DNA of 5,745 bases. Source: Bacteroidales bacterium (lineage in GTDB: Bacteria; Bacteroidota; Bacteroidia; Bacteroidales; UBA12077). How positions within the stretch are numbered: the stretch's first letter is position 1; each line of letters opens with the position of its first letter. Below are positions 1-5,719 of the stretch, one piece after another. The notes beneath the pieces are model-generated. The model had not been told where the DNA came from. It did no database searches and worked only from the letters and a program-made list of their open reading frames with translations. The position numbers were made by a program, and so were the translations under genes. The stretch is from contig DAOWML010000165.1 of the NCBI GenBank assembly GCA_030643125.1, positions 1 to 5,745 on the forward strand, written 5' to 3'.

Positions 1-51
1 ATTTATTAATAATACAACTGCTATTATTAAAAGAGATTTCTGTTTTTTCAT
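1..51 (-). CDS. N-terminus of an exported or membrane-anchored protein (partial)
   Basis: This is the start of a minus-strand gene that runs off the left edge. The 17 visible residues read MKKQKSLLIIAVVLLIN: a basic start (three Lys among residues 2-5) followed by an unbroken hydrophobic stretch, as in a signal peptide, a lipoprotein leader or an N-terminal membrane anchor. No cleavage site or lipobox cysteine falls inside the window. The start is constrained: the frame meets a TAG at 73-75 and has no other ATG between it and position 51. No Shine-Dalgarno sequence precedes it, as is usual in Bacteroidota. It lies downstream of groEL on the same strand, but the groEL terminator separates the two, so it is probably a separate transcription unit. 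The function cannot be told from what is visible. Confidence 0.6.
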   Translation of the reverse strand, partial: MKKQKSLLIIAVVLLIN

Positions 52-120
52 ATTCTTTATAGTTTTCCTATTCTACTTTTACAAACACACCAAAGTGTTA
101 TATATTGTTTAATTCATCGC

Positions 121-128
121 CAAAAATA
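121..128 (-). promoter_or_regulatory. Possible -7 box for the left-edge gene
   Basis: On the minus strand this reads TATTTTTG, matching the Bacteroidota -7 consensus TAnnTTTG. It lies about 70 nt upstream of the ATG at 51. I see no TTTG/TTG element at the usual distance of about 19-21 nt further upstream. In such AT-rich DNA the match alone is weak evidence. Confidence 0.25.
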
Positions 129-190
129 CTAATTAATTTAAAATTGATAATACATTTTTTCTTTATCTTGATATAAATAAACAGATTCCT

Positions 191-206
191 CCCGATAATT
201 ATCGGG
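191..206. repeat. Perfect 16-bp palindrome in the groEL downstream spacer
   Basis: The sequence CCCGATAATTATCGGG is its own reverse complement, with CCCG/CGGG ends around an AT core. It is followed by ACGGG (207-211), which repeats part of the right arm. It sits 18 nt beyond the T-tract of the groEL terminator, between that terminator and the left-edge gene. A GC-edged palindrome in an AT-rich spacer resembles the short dispersed palindromes found in many Bacteroidota genomes. No T-tract follows on either strand, so it is unlikely to be an intrinsic terminator. Whether it recurs elsewhere in the genome cannot be seen here. Confidence 0.7.
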
Positions 207-223
207 ACGGGAAAATGACATCT

Positions 224-261
224 AAAAATAAAGCCCCTTGTGCATGAAGCAACAAAGGGCT
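224..261 (-). terminator. Rho-independent terminator of groES-groEL
   Basis: On the minus strand, an arm AGCCCTTTGTTGC (261-249) and an arm GCACAAGGGGCT (243-232) close over the 5-nt loop TTCAT. The stem has 11 pairs with one A-C mismatch and one bulged base. A T-rich run TTATTTTT (231-224) follows. The hairpin begins about 30 nt after the groEL stop codon, where an operon-end terminator is expected. Confidence 0.88.
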
Positions 262-291
262 GAATATATATTTGGTTTGATGATTGATTTC

Positions 292-1929
292 TTACATCAT
301 ACCAGGCATTCCGCCACCCATTCCACCAGCCGGCATTGGAGGCATTTCTTCTTCTTCCTCAACAATTACACATTCGGTTGTTAAAAACATTCCTGCAATA
401 GAAGCTGCATTTTCTAAAGCAATACGAGCAACTTTTGTAGGATCAATAACTCCTGATTCGTATAAGTTTTCATACTGATTTGTATGAGCATTGTAACCGT
501 AATCAGCTTTGCCTTCTTTTACTTTTTGAACAATTATAGAACCTTCAATACCTGCATTTTCAACTATCTGACGTAATGGCTCTTCGACAGCTCTTTTAAT
601 TATCTCCATACCGGTAGTCTCGTCTTCATTATCACCTTTAAGTTTTTCCAGATCTTCAATGGCTCTAATATAACCAACGCCACCACCAGGAATAATACCT
701 TCTTCAACAGCAGCACGAGTTGCACTTAATGCATCATCAACACGGTCTTTCTTTTCTTTTAACTCAACTTCGCTGGCAGCACCAACATAAATAACAGCAA
801 CACCACCGGATAATTTAGCTAAACGTTCCTGTAATTTTTCCTTATCGTAATCAGAAGTTGAAGATTCGATTTGTGATTTAATTTGATTTACACGAGCATC
901 GATATTTTCTTTTGCTCCATCACCATTAATAATTGTAGTATTTTCTTTATCGATAGTTATTTTCCCACATGTACCTAACATATCAAGAGTTGCACCTTCA
1001 AGTGTTAAACCTTTATCTTCAGTTATCACTGTACCACCGGTTAAGATAGCTATATCTTCCAACATTTCTTTTCTTCTGTCGCCAAAACCGGGAGCTTTTA
1101 CAGCTGCAACTTTTAATGATCCACGAATCTTGTTAACTACTAATGTAGCTAAAGCTTCGCCTTCCATATCTTCAGCGATAATCATTAAAGGTTTTCCGTC
1201 TTGAACTGCAGATTCAAGAATTGGCATAAGATCTTTCATCGTGGAAATCTTCTTGTCGGTAAGAAGTATATATGGATGCTCCATAACAGCTTCCATTTTA
1301 TCTGTATCAGTTACAAAGTACGGAGAAATATATCCACGGTCGAATTGCATACCTTCAACAGTTTTCAGCTCATCTTCAGTACCTTTTGCTTCTTCCACAG
1401 TTATAACACCTTCTCTACCTGCTGCTTGCATTGCATTAGCAATTAATTTACCAATAGAAGAATCGTTGTTTGAAGAAACTGCAGCTATTTGCTCAATTTT
1501 ATCGTTTGATTCACCAACATCGTGAGATTGCTTTTTAAGGCTCTCAACAACTTTAGTTACAGCTTTATCGATACCACGTTTTAAATCCATAGGATTTGCT
1601 CCGGCAGTAACGTTTTTAATACCCACATTAATAATTGACTGTGCCAATACAGTAGCGGTAGTAGTACCATCACCGGCATCATCGTTGGTTTTTGATGCTA
1701 CTTCTTTTACCATTTGAGCACCTAAATTTTCGAACTTATCTTTTAATTCGATTTCTTTTGCCACGGTAACACCATCTTTTGTTATTTGAGGTGCACCAAA
1801 TTTTTTCTCGATAACTACATTACGTCCTTTAGGACCCAATGTAATTTTTACAGCGCTTGCCAATTGATCAATTCCTTTTTTAAGTTGATCTCTGGCGTCA
1901 ATATCAAATTTTAATTCTCTAGCTGCCAT
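292..1929 (-). CDS. groEL: Chaperonin GroEL (Hsp60), 60 kDa subunit
   Basis: This is the group I chaperonin subunit, which forms two stacked heptameric rings in the cytoplasm and folds client proteins in an ATP-driven cycle with the GroES lid. The protein has 545 residues, close to the usual 548, and appears intact. Visible landmarks are the N-terminal ARELKFD (residues 3-9), the nucleotide-binding LGPKGRNV (31-38), the conserved Asp52 in TKDGVT, and DGDGTTT-type residues at 86-91 including the ATP-site Asp87. The chaperonin signature AAVEEGIIPGGG lies just after residue 400. The C-terminus ends in the flexible Gly-Met tail typical of the housekeeping copy (GGMGGGMPGMM). The gene follows groES with a 33-nt gap and is almost certainly co-transcribed. 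No Shine-Dalgarno sequence is seen before the ATG. Antisense open frames in this region are shadows of its codons. Confidence 0.99.
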   Translation of the reverse strand: MAARELKFDIDARDQLKKGIDQLASAVKITLGPKGRNVVIEKKFGAPQITKDGVTVAKEIELKDKFENLGAQMVKEVASKTNDDAGDGTTTATVLAQSIINVGIKNVTAGANPMDLKRGIDKAVTKVVESLKKQSHDVGESNDKIEQIAAVSSNNDSSIGKLIANAMQAAGREGVITVEEAKGTEDELKTVEGMQFDRGYISPYFVTDTDKMEAVMEHPYILLTDKKISTMKDLMPILESAVQDGKPLMIIAEDMEGEALATLVVNKIRGSLKVAAVKAPGFGDRRKEMLEDIAILTGGTVITEDKGLTLEGATLDMLGTCGKITIDKENTTIINGDGAKENIDARVNQIKSQIESSTSDYDKEKLQERLAKLSGGVAVIYVGAASEVELKEKKDRVDDALSATRAAVEEGIIPGGGVGYIRAIEDLEKLKGDNEDETTGMEIIKRAVEEPLRQIVENAGIEGSIIVQKVKEGKADYGYNAHTNQYENLYESGVIDPTKVARIALENAASIAGMFLTTECVIVEEEEEMPPMPAGGMGGGMPGMM

Positions 1930-1962
1930 GTTTTTTATTTTTTAATGATTTTTGTTAATTAA

Positions 1963-2241
1963 TTATTCTACTAATAAAATGTCATCTTCACGCATGATTA
2001 GGTAATCTTTACCATCAATCTGGATTTCGGTTCCACCATATTTGCCATAGATAACCACGTCACCACTTTTTAATGACATAGGCTCATCTTTTTTCCCTTC
2101 GCCAACTGCAACAACAGTTCCTTTCTGGGGTTTCTCCTGAGCTGAATCCGGAATAATAATTCCACTAACAGTTTTTTCTTCAGCTTTGTGAGGCTCAACC
2201 AAAACTCTATCTTTTAATGGTCTGTATTTAAATTCTGACAT
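1963..2241 (-). CDS. groES: Co-chaperonin GroES (Hsp10)
   Basis: GroES forms the heptameric lid that caps the GroEL ring and closes the folding chamber in the cytoplasm. The 92-residue product has the family's usual length. It contains the N-terminal strand YRPLKDRVLVEP (6-17) and the GroEL-contacting mobile loop around residues 21-39, with its hydrophobic tip GIIIP (27-31). The conserved GTVVAVGEG (41-49) and SGDVVIYGKYGGTEI lead to the C-terminal YLIMREDDILLV. The start is firm because an in-frame TAA lies five codons upstream with no other ATG between. It is the first gene of the groES-groEL pair and is separated from the secG operon by a terminator, so it needs its own promoter in the 2242-2324 leader. 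I see no CIRCE operator there. Confidence 0.98.
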   Translation of the reverse strand: MSEFKYRPLKDRVLVEPHKAEEKTVSGIIIPDSAQEKPQKGTVVAVGEGKKDEPMSLKSGDVVIYGKYGGTEIQIDGKDYLIMREDDILLVE

Positions 2242-2280
2242 TGTTATAAATATTTAAATTGTTAAACTTATTTTTAATTT

Positions 2281-2313
2281 CACGTTTACCAGATTAACAC
2301 AATTTATGCCAAA
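2281..2313 (-). promoter_or_regulatory. Tentative promoter of groES-groEL
   Basis: On the minus strand a TTTG (2313-2310) is followed after 21 nt by TAAACGTG (2288-2281). This fits the Bacteroidota -33/-7 layout (TTTG, about 19-21 nt, TAnnTTTG), but the -7 box has two mismatches. It would give a leader of roughly 35 nt before the groES ATG. It lies between the secG terminator and groES, where a promoter must exist. The choice of these boxes is inference. Confidence 0.3.
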
Positions 2314-2324
2314 GAAGCTTATAT

Positions 2325-2361
2325 AAAAAAAGTGTCAGCCTTTATGACAGACTGACACTTT
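2325..2361 (-). terminator. Rho-independent terminator after secG
   Basis: A perfect 10-bp inverted repeat is formed by AAAGTGTCAG (2329-2338) and CTGACACTTT (2352-2361), with a 13-nt loop. Read on the minus strand, the stem is followed by a run of seven T (2331-2325, partly shared with the stem base) and then TATAT. It starts about 20 nt past the secG stop and ends the activator-lptE-TPR-secG operon before groES. On the plus strand the trailing TTTATAAATTT is a weaker T-tract, and no plus-strand gene precedes it. Confidence 0.93.
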
Positions 2362-2380
2362 ATAAATTTCTTAACTAGCT

Positions 2381-2713
2381 TTAGTTTCCTTCATCAGTTT
2401 CAGGAACTGATGTTGGGAATTGTGGCATTTGAGTAGGATCAACAGCGTTATTAACTTGTTGTTCTATTTTTGATCTTTGTTCTGTTACACCTCTAGGGAT
2501 AGTCATTGTAGCAACTAAGCTTAAAATTAGTAGGCTTATAGCCAATGTCCAAGTTGCTTTCTCAAGAAAATCTGCAGTTTTTCTAACACCCATTACTTGA
2601 TTAGATGATGAAAAATTTGCAACTAATCCTCCTCCCTTTGAGTTCTGAACTAACACAATCAATGTTAGTAATATACTCGTAATAATGATTAATACTGAAA
2701 CTAACGCGTACAT
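2381..2713 (-). CDS. secG: Preprotein translocase subunit SecG
   Basis: SecG is the small inner-membrane partner of SecY and SecE and stimulates SecA-driven export of unfolded proteins. The 110-residue product has the expected two transmembrane helices, at about residues 2-22 and 53-71. They are joined by a loop with the family hallmark VLVQNSKGGG (20-29) and the FSSSNQVMGVRKTADFLEKATW stretch (positions 34-55), whose key features are SSSNQ, the MG pair and the FLEKATW lead into helix 2. This loop is characteristic of Bacteroidota SecG. The C-terminal tail (about 74-110) is hydrophilic, rich in Gln and Pro, and ends acidic; such tails vary between species. It is the last gene of the operon, 11 nt after the TPR-like gene and just before a strong terminator. 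Confidence 0.95.
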   Translation of the reverse strand: MYALVSVLIIITSILLTLIVLVQNSKGGGLVANFSSSNQVMGVRKTADFLEKATWTLAISLLILSLVATMTIPRGVTEQRSKIEQQVNNAVDPTQMPQFPTSVPETDEGN

Positions 2714-2724
2714 ATCAAAGTCTT

Positions 2725-3762
2725 TTATTGTTTATTTATTTGTTCTTCTATTATTTTAATCTGACCCGCAAAGTAAATACTTTTTTCCGGATATTTCAAA
2801 CTTAATTTCTTATAAGATTTAATTGCTTTTTCAAACAGGCCTTGTTTGATATAAACCTTTACCAATGTCTCAGAAAGTAAGTTATTATCTTCATTGATAC
2901 TATCCACAGACATATCATGATTTTTATCTTCCGTTTCCTTAGGCTTAATTCGAGGATTTTTCTCAATAAATTTTGATATTAAATCATCATTCATCACAAG
3001 AGCATCTTCATCAGCATAATCTGAGATATCAAACATTTCTTTTGGCTTTTGTATTTTATTTAAGCCTTTACTTTGAATTTTTTCAGTTTCTATAAGTTCA
3101 AATGATTCTTCAGTATCTTTAATCGTTGTTGAGTTCTTAATAAATTTCTTTTCTTTCCCGTCTGCGAAACTTACCTTGTCGGCAGGCAGGCGGGCAGGTT
3201 TTACTTCCTCTATTTGTAAAATATCACTCCTCTTTCTAAGCTTTTTAATATCATCAGGATCAGCATCAATAGTAATGATATTGTTTTTACCTTCGCGTTC
3301 TTCTTCTATAAAATATATTTCGGACGGAAATTCTAATTTATCGTCTTCTTTAATAACAGAGAATTCTAACTGGCTCGAAATCGTTTTGGAAATGTTTTCT
3401 CCCAGGCCTTCAAAACTGTCATTTATCTTACGCCTGACATTTTTATTTTTTAACAATTTTTTATCCGGGGAAGGTTCAATGGTTTTTTTTTCAATTTCAA
3501 CTATTTCTTCTATTTTATCAACAAGCTTAATCTCTTTATTTAAAAATTTAAATAATAAATCTCTATCTGAAATATACACTGACGATTTAGAGAGTTGTTG
3601 CTCAAAATCAATATTATTTTGAGATTTCAAAGCTTTCAGAAATAATACGTGAGCAGTCTGAAAAAAAGGATAATCGTTTATCAATTTCCCTAACTGATAT
3701 ATACTTGATTGATTTAACAATTCAGGTTTATCTACATATTTTAAAATTTCTGATTCGGTCAT
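2725..3762 (-). CDS. TPR-like protein of unknown function between LptE and SecG
   Basis: I do not recognise a named function for this 345-residue protein. It has no signal peptide or membrane helix, so it is probably cytoplasmic. The N-terminal part (about 1-75) is helical, with YQLGKLINDYPFFQTAHVLFLKAL-type spacing at 22-45 (aromatic residues at 22, 31, 33 and 34). A long charged, low-complexity middle follows (about 76-295), rich in Lys, Glu, Asp and Ile and probably disordered. The C-terminus (about 297-342) looks like one tetratricopeptide hairpin, with VYIKQGLFEKAIKSYKKL (303-320) and then YPEKS. The first ATG is forced, because the frame's preceding stop is the lptE stop codon, only 6 nt away. 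From memory, a TPR-like gene between lptE and secG is common in Bacteroidota. Residues 188-203 are encoded by a GC-rich REP-like segment. A role as a scaffold for envelope or secretion factors is speculation. Confidence 0.85.
   Translation of the reverse strand: MTESEILKYVDKPELLNQSSIYQLGKLINDYPFFQTAHVLFLKALKSQNNIDFEQQLSKSSVYISDRDLLFKFLNKEIKLVDKIEEIVEIEKKTIEPSPDKKLLKNKNVRRKINDSFEGLGENISKTISSQLEFSVIKEDDKLEFPSEIYFIEEEREGKNNIITIDADPDDIKKLRKRSDILQIEEVKPARLPADKVSFADGKEKKFIKNSTTIKDTEESFELIETEKIQSKGLNKIQKPKEMFDISDYADEDALVMNDDLISKFIEKNPRIKPKETEDKNHDMSVDSINEDNNLLSETLVKVYIKQGLFEKAIKSYKKLSLKYPEKSIYFAGQIKIIEEQINKQ
3157..3198. repeat. GC-rich REP-like inverted repeat inside the TPR-like gene
   Basis: Arms CCCGTCTGC (3157-3165) and GCAGGCGGG (3186-3194) are inverted with 8 of 9 positions pairing across a 20-nt loop. 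The loop and right side hold GGCAGGCAGGCGGGCAGG (3181-3198), made of GGCA/GGCG-type 4-mers. The block is far more GC-rich than the gene around it. It is read through in frame as KPARLPADK plus following residues (188-203). CCTGCC/GGCAGG-type palindromes are dispersed in some Bacteroidota genomes; membership of such a family is inference. Confidence 0.65.
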
Positions 3763-3768
3763 AAAAAC

Positions 3769-4272
3769 TTACCAGTTAACTACTGATTTGTTAAAAATAT
3801 CTTCGATTAATTTTTCTGTTACTTCTTCAACCAATTGCTGTTCTACTTCTGATAAATCCTTGTTACTATCATAATCTGCAAATTGTGTAAAATCTGTATC
3901 AAAATTATATTCCGGTTGAATTTCGTTAGTAAATTTAACATGCACTGTAATAGTAAACCTGTTCTGTGCCGCAATTTCATCTCCTGTAATAGCCATTGGT
4001 TTCGTAAAATACTTTCTAATTTCGCCTTCGAAATTCAAATGTCCCATATCATTAACAACGGTAAGACTTGTTTGCGACTTAAATTTATCTTTAAGCTCAT
4101 CAGTAAAATACTGCTCCAGGTTTGGTAAGCCCAATGGTGCCCGATTAACAAAATGCTGTACTGAAAATGTTTTTACATCAGGAGCAATAGAAGCTCCTGT
4201 TAATGAATAGCTCATAGTACAAGCTTGAGTAATAAATAAGTATATTATTAATAATAGTGATAATTTCTTCAT
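3769..4272 (-). CDS. lptE: LPS-assembly outer-membrane lipoprotein LptE
   Basis: LptE is the lipoprotein plug of the LptD barrel, which inserts lipopolysaccharide into the outer leaflet of the outer membrane. This 167-residue protein begins with a lipoprotein leader: MKK, a hydrophobic core (4-14) and a probable lipidated Cys18 in ITQAC. It then has SYSLTGASI (22-30), a strand/helix pattern with LPNLEQYFTDELKDKF (49-64), LNFEGEIRKY (79-88), the FTITVHVKF strand (106-114) and the ending IFNKSVVNW (159-167). The SYxxxGASI start and the IFNxxVxNW end match Bacteroidota LptE-family proteins as I remember them. The lipobox is slightly unusual, with Thr at -3 where Leu/Ile/Val is common. The ATG is 3 nt after the activator's stop, so translation is probably coupled. 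Placement with an activator, a TPR-like gene and secG suggests coordinated envelope biogenesis. Confidence 0.9.
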   Translation of the reverse strand: MKKLSLLLIIYLFITQACTMSYSLTGASIAPDVKTFSVQHFVNRAPLGLPNLEQYFTDELKDKFKSQTSLTVVNDMGHLNFEGEIRKYFTKPMAITGDEIAAQNRFTITVHVKFTNEIQPEYNFDTDFTQFADYDSNKDLSEVEQQLVEEVTEKLIEDIFNKSVVNW

Positions 4273-4275
4273 AAT

Positions 4276-5505
4276 TTAATCGATATCGTATTCTTTAATT
4301 TTTCGGTAAAGGGTTCTTTCTGATATCCCTAAATCCTGTGCAGCATATTTCCTTTTACTATTATGCTTATCTAATGCTTTCTTAATTAATTCTTTTTCAT
4401 TTTCTTCTAATGAAAGGGATTCCTCAACAAACTCTTCTGTGTCCTCAATATTAGAATGATCAATTTGATTAACTGAAGGTTGCTGAACACTCGGCGAATT
4501 AAGTATTGAAGATGATGTTTGGCTAATGTTTTGTATAAATTGATCAGCATTTTTTAATTCATCAATATTTGCTCCTTTATCAATAATTTCATGAACAAGT
4601 TTTTTAAGATTATTTAAATCACCTTTCATGTCAAATAAAAATTTGTACAAAATCTCACGTTCCGTAGAAAAAGTTTTTTCATCAACAAGATCATTTTTAT
4701 AGATTGCCGGCAATTTATTTGGATAATAATCGGGTAAATATCTTTTTAAAACATCGGCAGTAATAACTCGTTGTTCCTCGATAACAGAAAGTTGTTCTGT
4801 AATATTTTTTAACTGCCTGATATTTCCCGGCCACTCGTAATTGTTTAATATCCTGCGAGCTTCTTCTCCTAAACTTATAGGAGGCATTCTGTATCGCTCG
4901 GCGAAGTCTGTTGCAAATTTTCTGAAAAGCAAATAAATATCCCCTTCACGTTCCTTAAGCCTGGAAATATTAATAGGCACAGTATTTAACCTGTAATATA
5001 AATCTTCTCTGAATTTATTTTCTTCGATAGCTTTAACCAAATCAACGTTTGAGGCAGCAATTACCCTAACGTCCGTTTTTTGATTTTTTGAAGAACCAAC
5101 TCTTAAATACTCTCCGGTTTCTAATACACGCAATAATCGAACCTGGGTAGATAAAGGCAATTCAGCCACCTCATCAAGAAAAATAGTTCCGTTGTTTGCA
5201 ACTTCAAAATATCCCTGACGACTATCGTGTGCACCAGTAAACGAGCCTTTTTCGTGTCCAAAAAGTTCTGAATCTATTGTTCCTTCAGGAATTGCACCGC
5301 AGTTTACCGGTATATATTTACCGTGTTTTCTTGAACTAAAATTGTGAATTATTTGAGGAAATACTTCCTTCCCAGTTCCACTTTCTCCGGTAATTAAAAC
5401 TGAAAGATCTGTTGGTGCAACTTGTGCAGCAATATCAATTGCACGATTTAAATCATGCGAATTACCAATTATTCCAAACCGTTGTTTAATCTTCTGAACA
5501 TCCAT
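4276..5505 (-). CDS. Sigma-54-type transcriptional activator (AAA+ and Fis HTH), no receiver domain
   Basis: This 409-residue protein is an NtrC-family enhancer-binding activator, which hydrolyses ATP to remodel sigma-54 RNA polymerase at -24/-12 promoters. The AAA+ domain fills residues 8-260: Walker A GESGTGKE (40-47), sigma-54 contact loop GSFTGA (87-92), Walker B GTIFLDE (106-112), sensor I AASN (150-153), the arginine-finger segment FREDLYYRLN (165-174) and sensor II WPGNIRQLKN (225-234). A linker (about 262-365) rich in Ser, Asn and Gln precedes a Fis-type helix-turn-helix (368-409), with AAQDLGISERTLYRKI at 388-403. There is no N-terminal receiver or other sensor domain. A TGA three codons upstream of the ATG shows that the start is not misplaced. 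The contact loop has Ser where GAFTGA has Ala, but the key Phe and Thr remain. It heads the operon with lptE. Its targets and signal are unknown. Confidence 0.95.
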   Translation of the reverse strand: MDVQKIKQRFGIIGNSHDLNRAIDIAAQVAPTDLSVLITGESGTGKEVFPQIIHNFSSRKHGKYIPVNCGAIPEGTIDSELFGHEKGSFTGAHDSRQGYFEVANNGTIFLDEVAELPLSTQVRLLRVLETGEYLRVGSSKNQKTDVRVIAASNVDLVKAIEENKFREDLYYRLNTVPINISRLKEREGDIYLLFRKFATDFAERYRMPPISLGEEARRILNNYEWPGNIRQLKNITEQLSVIEEQRVITADVLKRYLPDYYPNKLPAIYKNDLVDEKTFSTEREILYKFLFDMKGDLNNLKKLVHEIIDKGANIDELKNADQFIQNISQTSSSILNSPSVQQPSVNQIDHSNIEDTEEFVEESLSLEENEKELIKKALDKHNSKRKYAAQDLGISERTLYRKIKEYDID

Positions 5506-5543
5506 TAAAATTCAGTTTTAAATTTTACTTTTAAAAGATATGA

Positions 5544-5551
5544 CAAAATTA
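5544..5551 (-). promoter_or_regulatory. Candidate -7 box for the activator-lptE-TPR-secG operon
   Basis: On the minus strand this reads TAATTTTG, a full match to the Bacteroidota -7 consensus TAnnTTTG, 38 nt upstream of the activator's ATG. No TTTG/TTG is found at the usual -33 distance. The surrounding 15 bp are repeated exactly, in the opposite orientation, at the kdsB promoter, which strengthens the call. Confidence 0.5.
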
Positions 5552-5623
5552 CAATTTTAAATTTGTAATCGCATTTTTTTAACAATATTTAAGGAAATTC
5601 ATCTGTCATTAAGGCAGAACATT

Positions 5624-5665
5624 AGTTTAGAGTTCAAAGTTTAGAGTTTAGAGTTTAGAGTTTAA
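5624..5665. repeat. Six-unit 7-bp tandem repeat (AGTTTAG) upstream of kdsB
   Basis: Six consecutive heptamers fill 42 bp: AGTTTAG, AGTTCAA, AGTTTAG, AGTTTAG, AGTTTAG, AGTTTAA. Four are identical; the second and last vary. The array ends 24 nt before the candidate kdsB -7 box, where a -33 element would begin. Copy-number change would therefore move sequence just upstream of the promoter. It is too short and lacks spacers, so it is not a CRISPR array. Confidence 0.9.
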
Positions 5666-5689
5666 TTCATTTTTTTAATGATTAAATTG

Positions 5690-5697
5690 TAATTTTG
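5690..5697 (+). promoter_or_regulatory. Candidate -7 box for kdsB
   Basis: TAATTTTG matches the Bacteroidota -7 consensus TAnnTTTG in full, 22 nt before the kdsB ATG, giving a leader of roughly 15 nt. No TTTG/TTG lies 19-21 nt upstream; that position is occupied by ATTCATTTT just after the heptamer array. Confidence 0.5.
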
Positions 5698-5719
5698 TAT
5701 AAACGCAAATATTTAACGC

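Larger units (their letters stand above)
5543..5698. repeat. Pair of identical 15-bp promoter cores in inverted orientation
   Basis: The sequence AAATTGTAATTTTGT occurs on the plus strand at 5684-5698 and exactly on the minus strand at 5557-5543. Identity stops at the next base on both sides. Each copy contains TAATTTTG and points at the gene beside it: kdsB on the right, the activator on the left. The match is longer than the 8-base promoter consensus requires, so it may include a shared operator or a preferred promoter extension. Low sequence complexity raises the chance of coincidence. Confidence 0.6.

Noticed and set aside
84..99. Small hairpin AACAC-ACCAAA-GTGTT in the leader of the left-edge gene
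   Set aside because: A 5-bp stem with an AT-rich context and no T-tract is too weak to call a terminator or regulatory element.
284..1525. Several plus-strand open frames opposite groEL (for example 284-478, 1201-1446, 1241-1525)
   Set aside because: They lie wholly antisense to an intact, highly conserved groEL, have biased compositions expected of a shadow frame, and encode no recognisable protein.
2401..2440. Sigma-54 -24/-12 promoter near TGGCATTTGAG
   Set aside because: It lacks the GC at -12, lies inside secG, and points away from any gene start. No proper TGGCAC-N5-TTGC was found on either strand.
3176..3622. 148-codon plus-strand open frame opposite the TPR-like gene
   Set aside because: It is antisense to a gene in a tight operon. 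Its Ser/Leu/Phe-rich product is what reverse reading of Lys/Glu-rich codons gives. No promoter or known domain is seen.
3883..4128. 81-codon plus-strand open frame opposite lptE
   Set aside because: It is a shadow of the lptE coding sequence, with no recognisable domain or start context.
5624..5665. CRISPR array
   Set aside because: The units are only 7 bp and directly adjacent, with no spacers and no cas genes nearby.
5506..5719. tRNA or other structured RNA in the divergent spacer
   Set aside because: No cloverleaf, no GC-rich stems and no TTC-containing arm; only AT-rich promoter-like sequence and the heptamer array.
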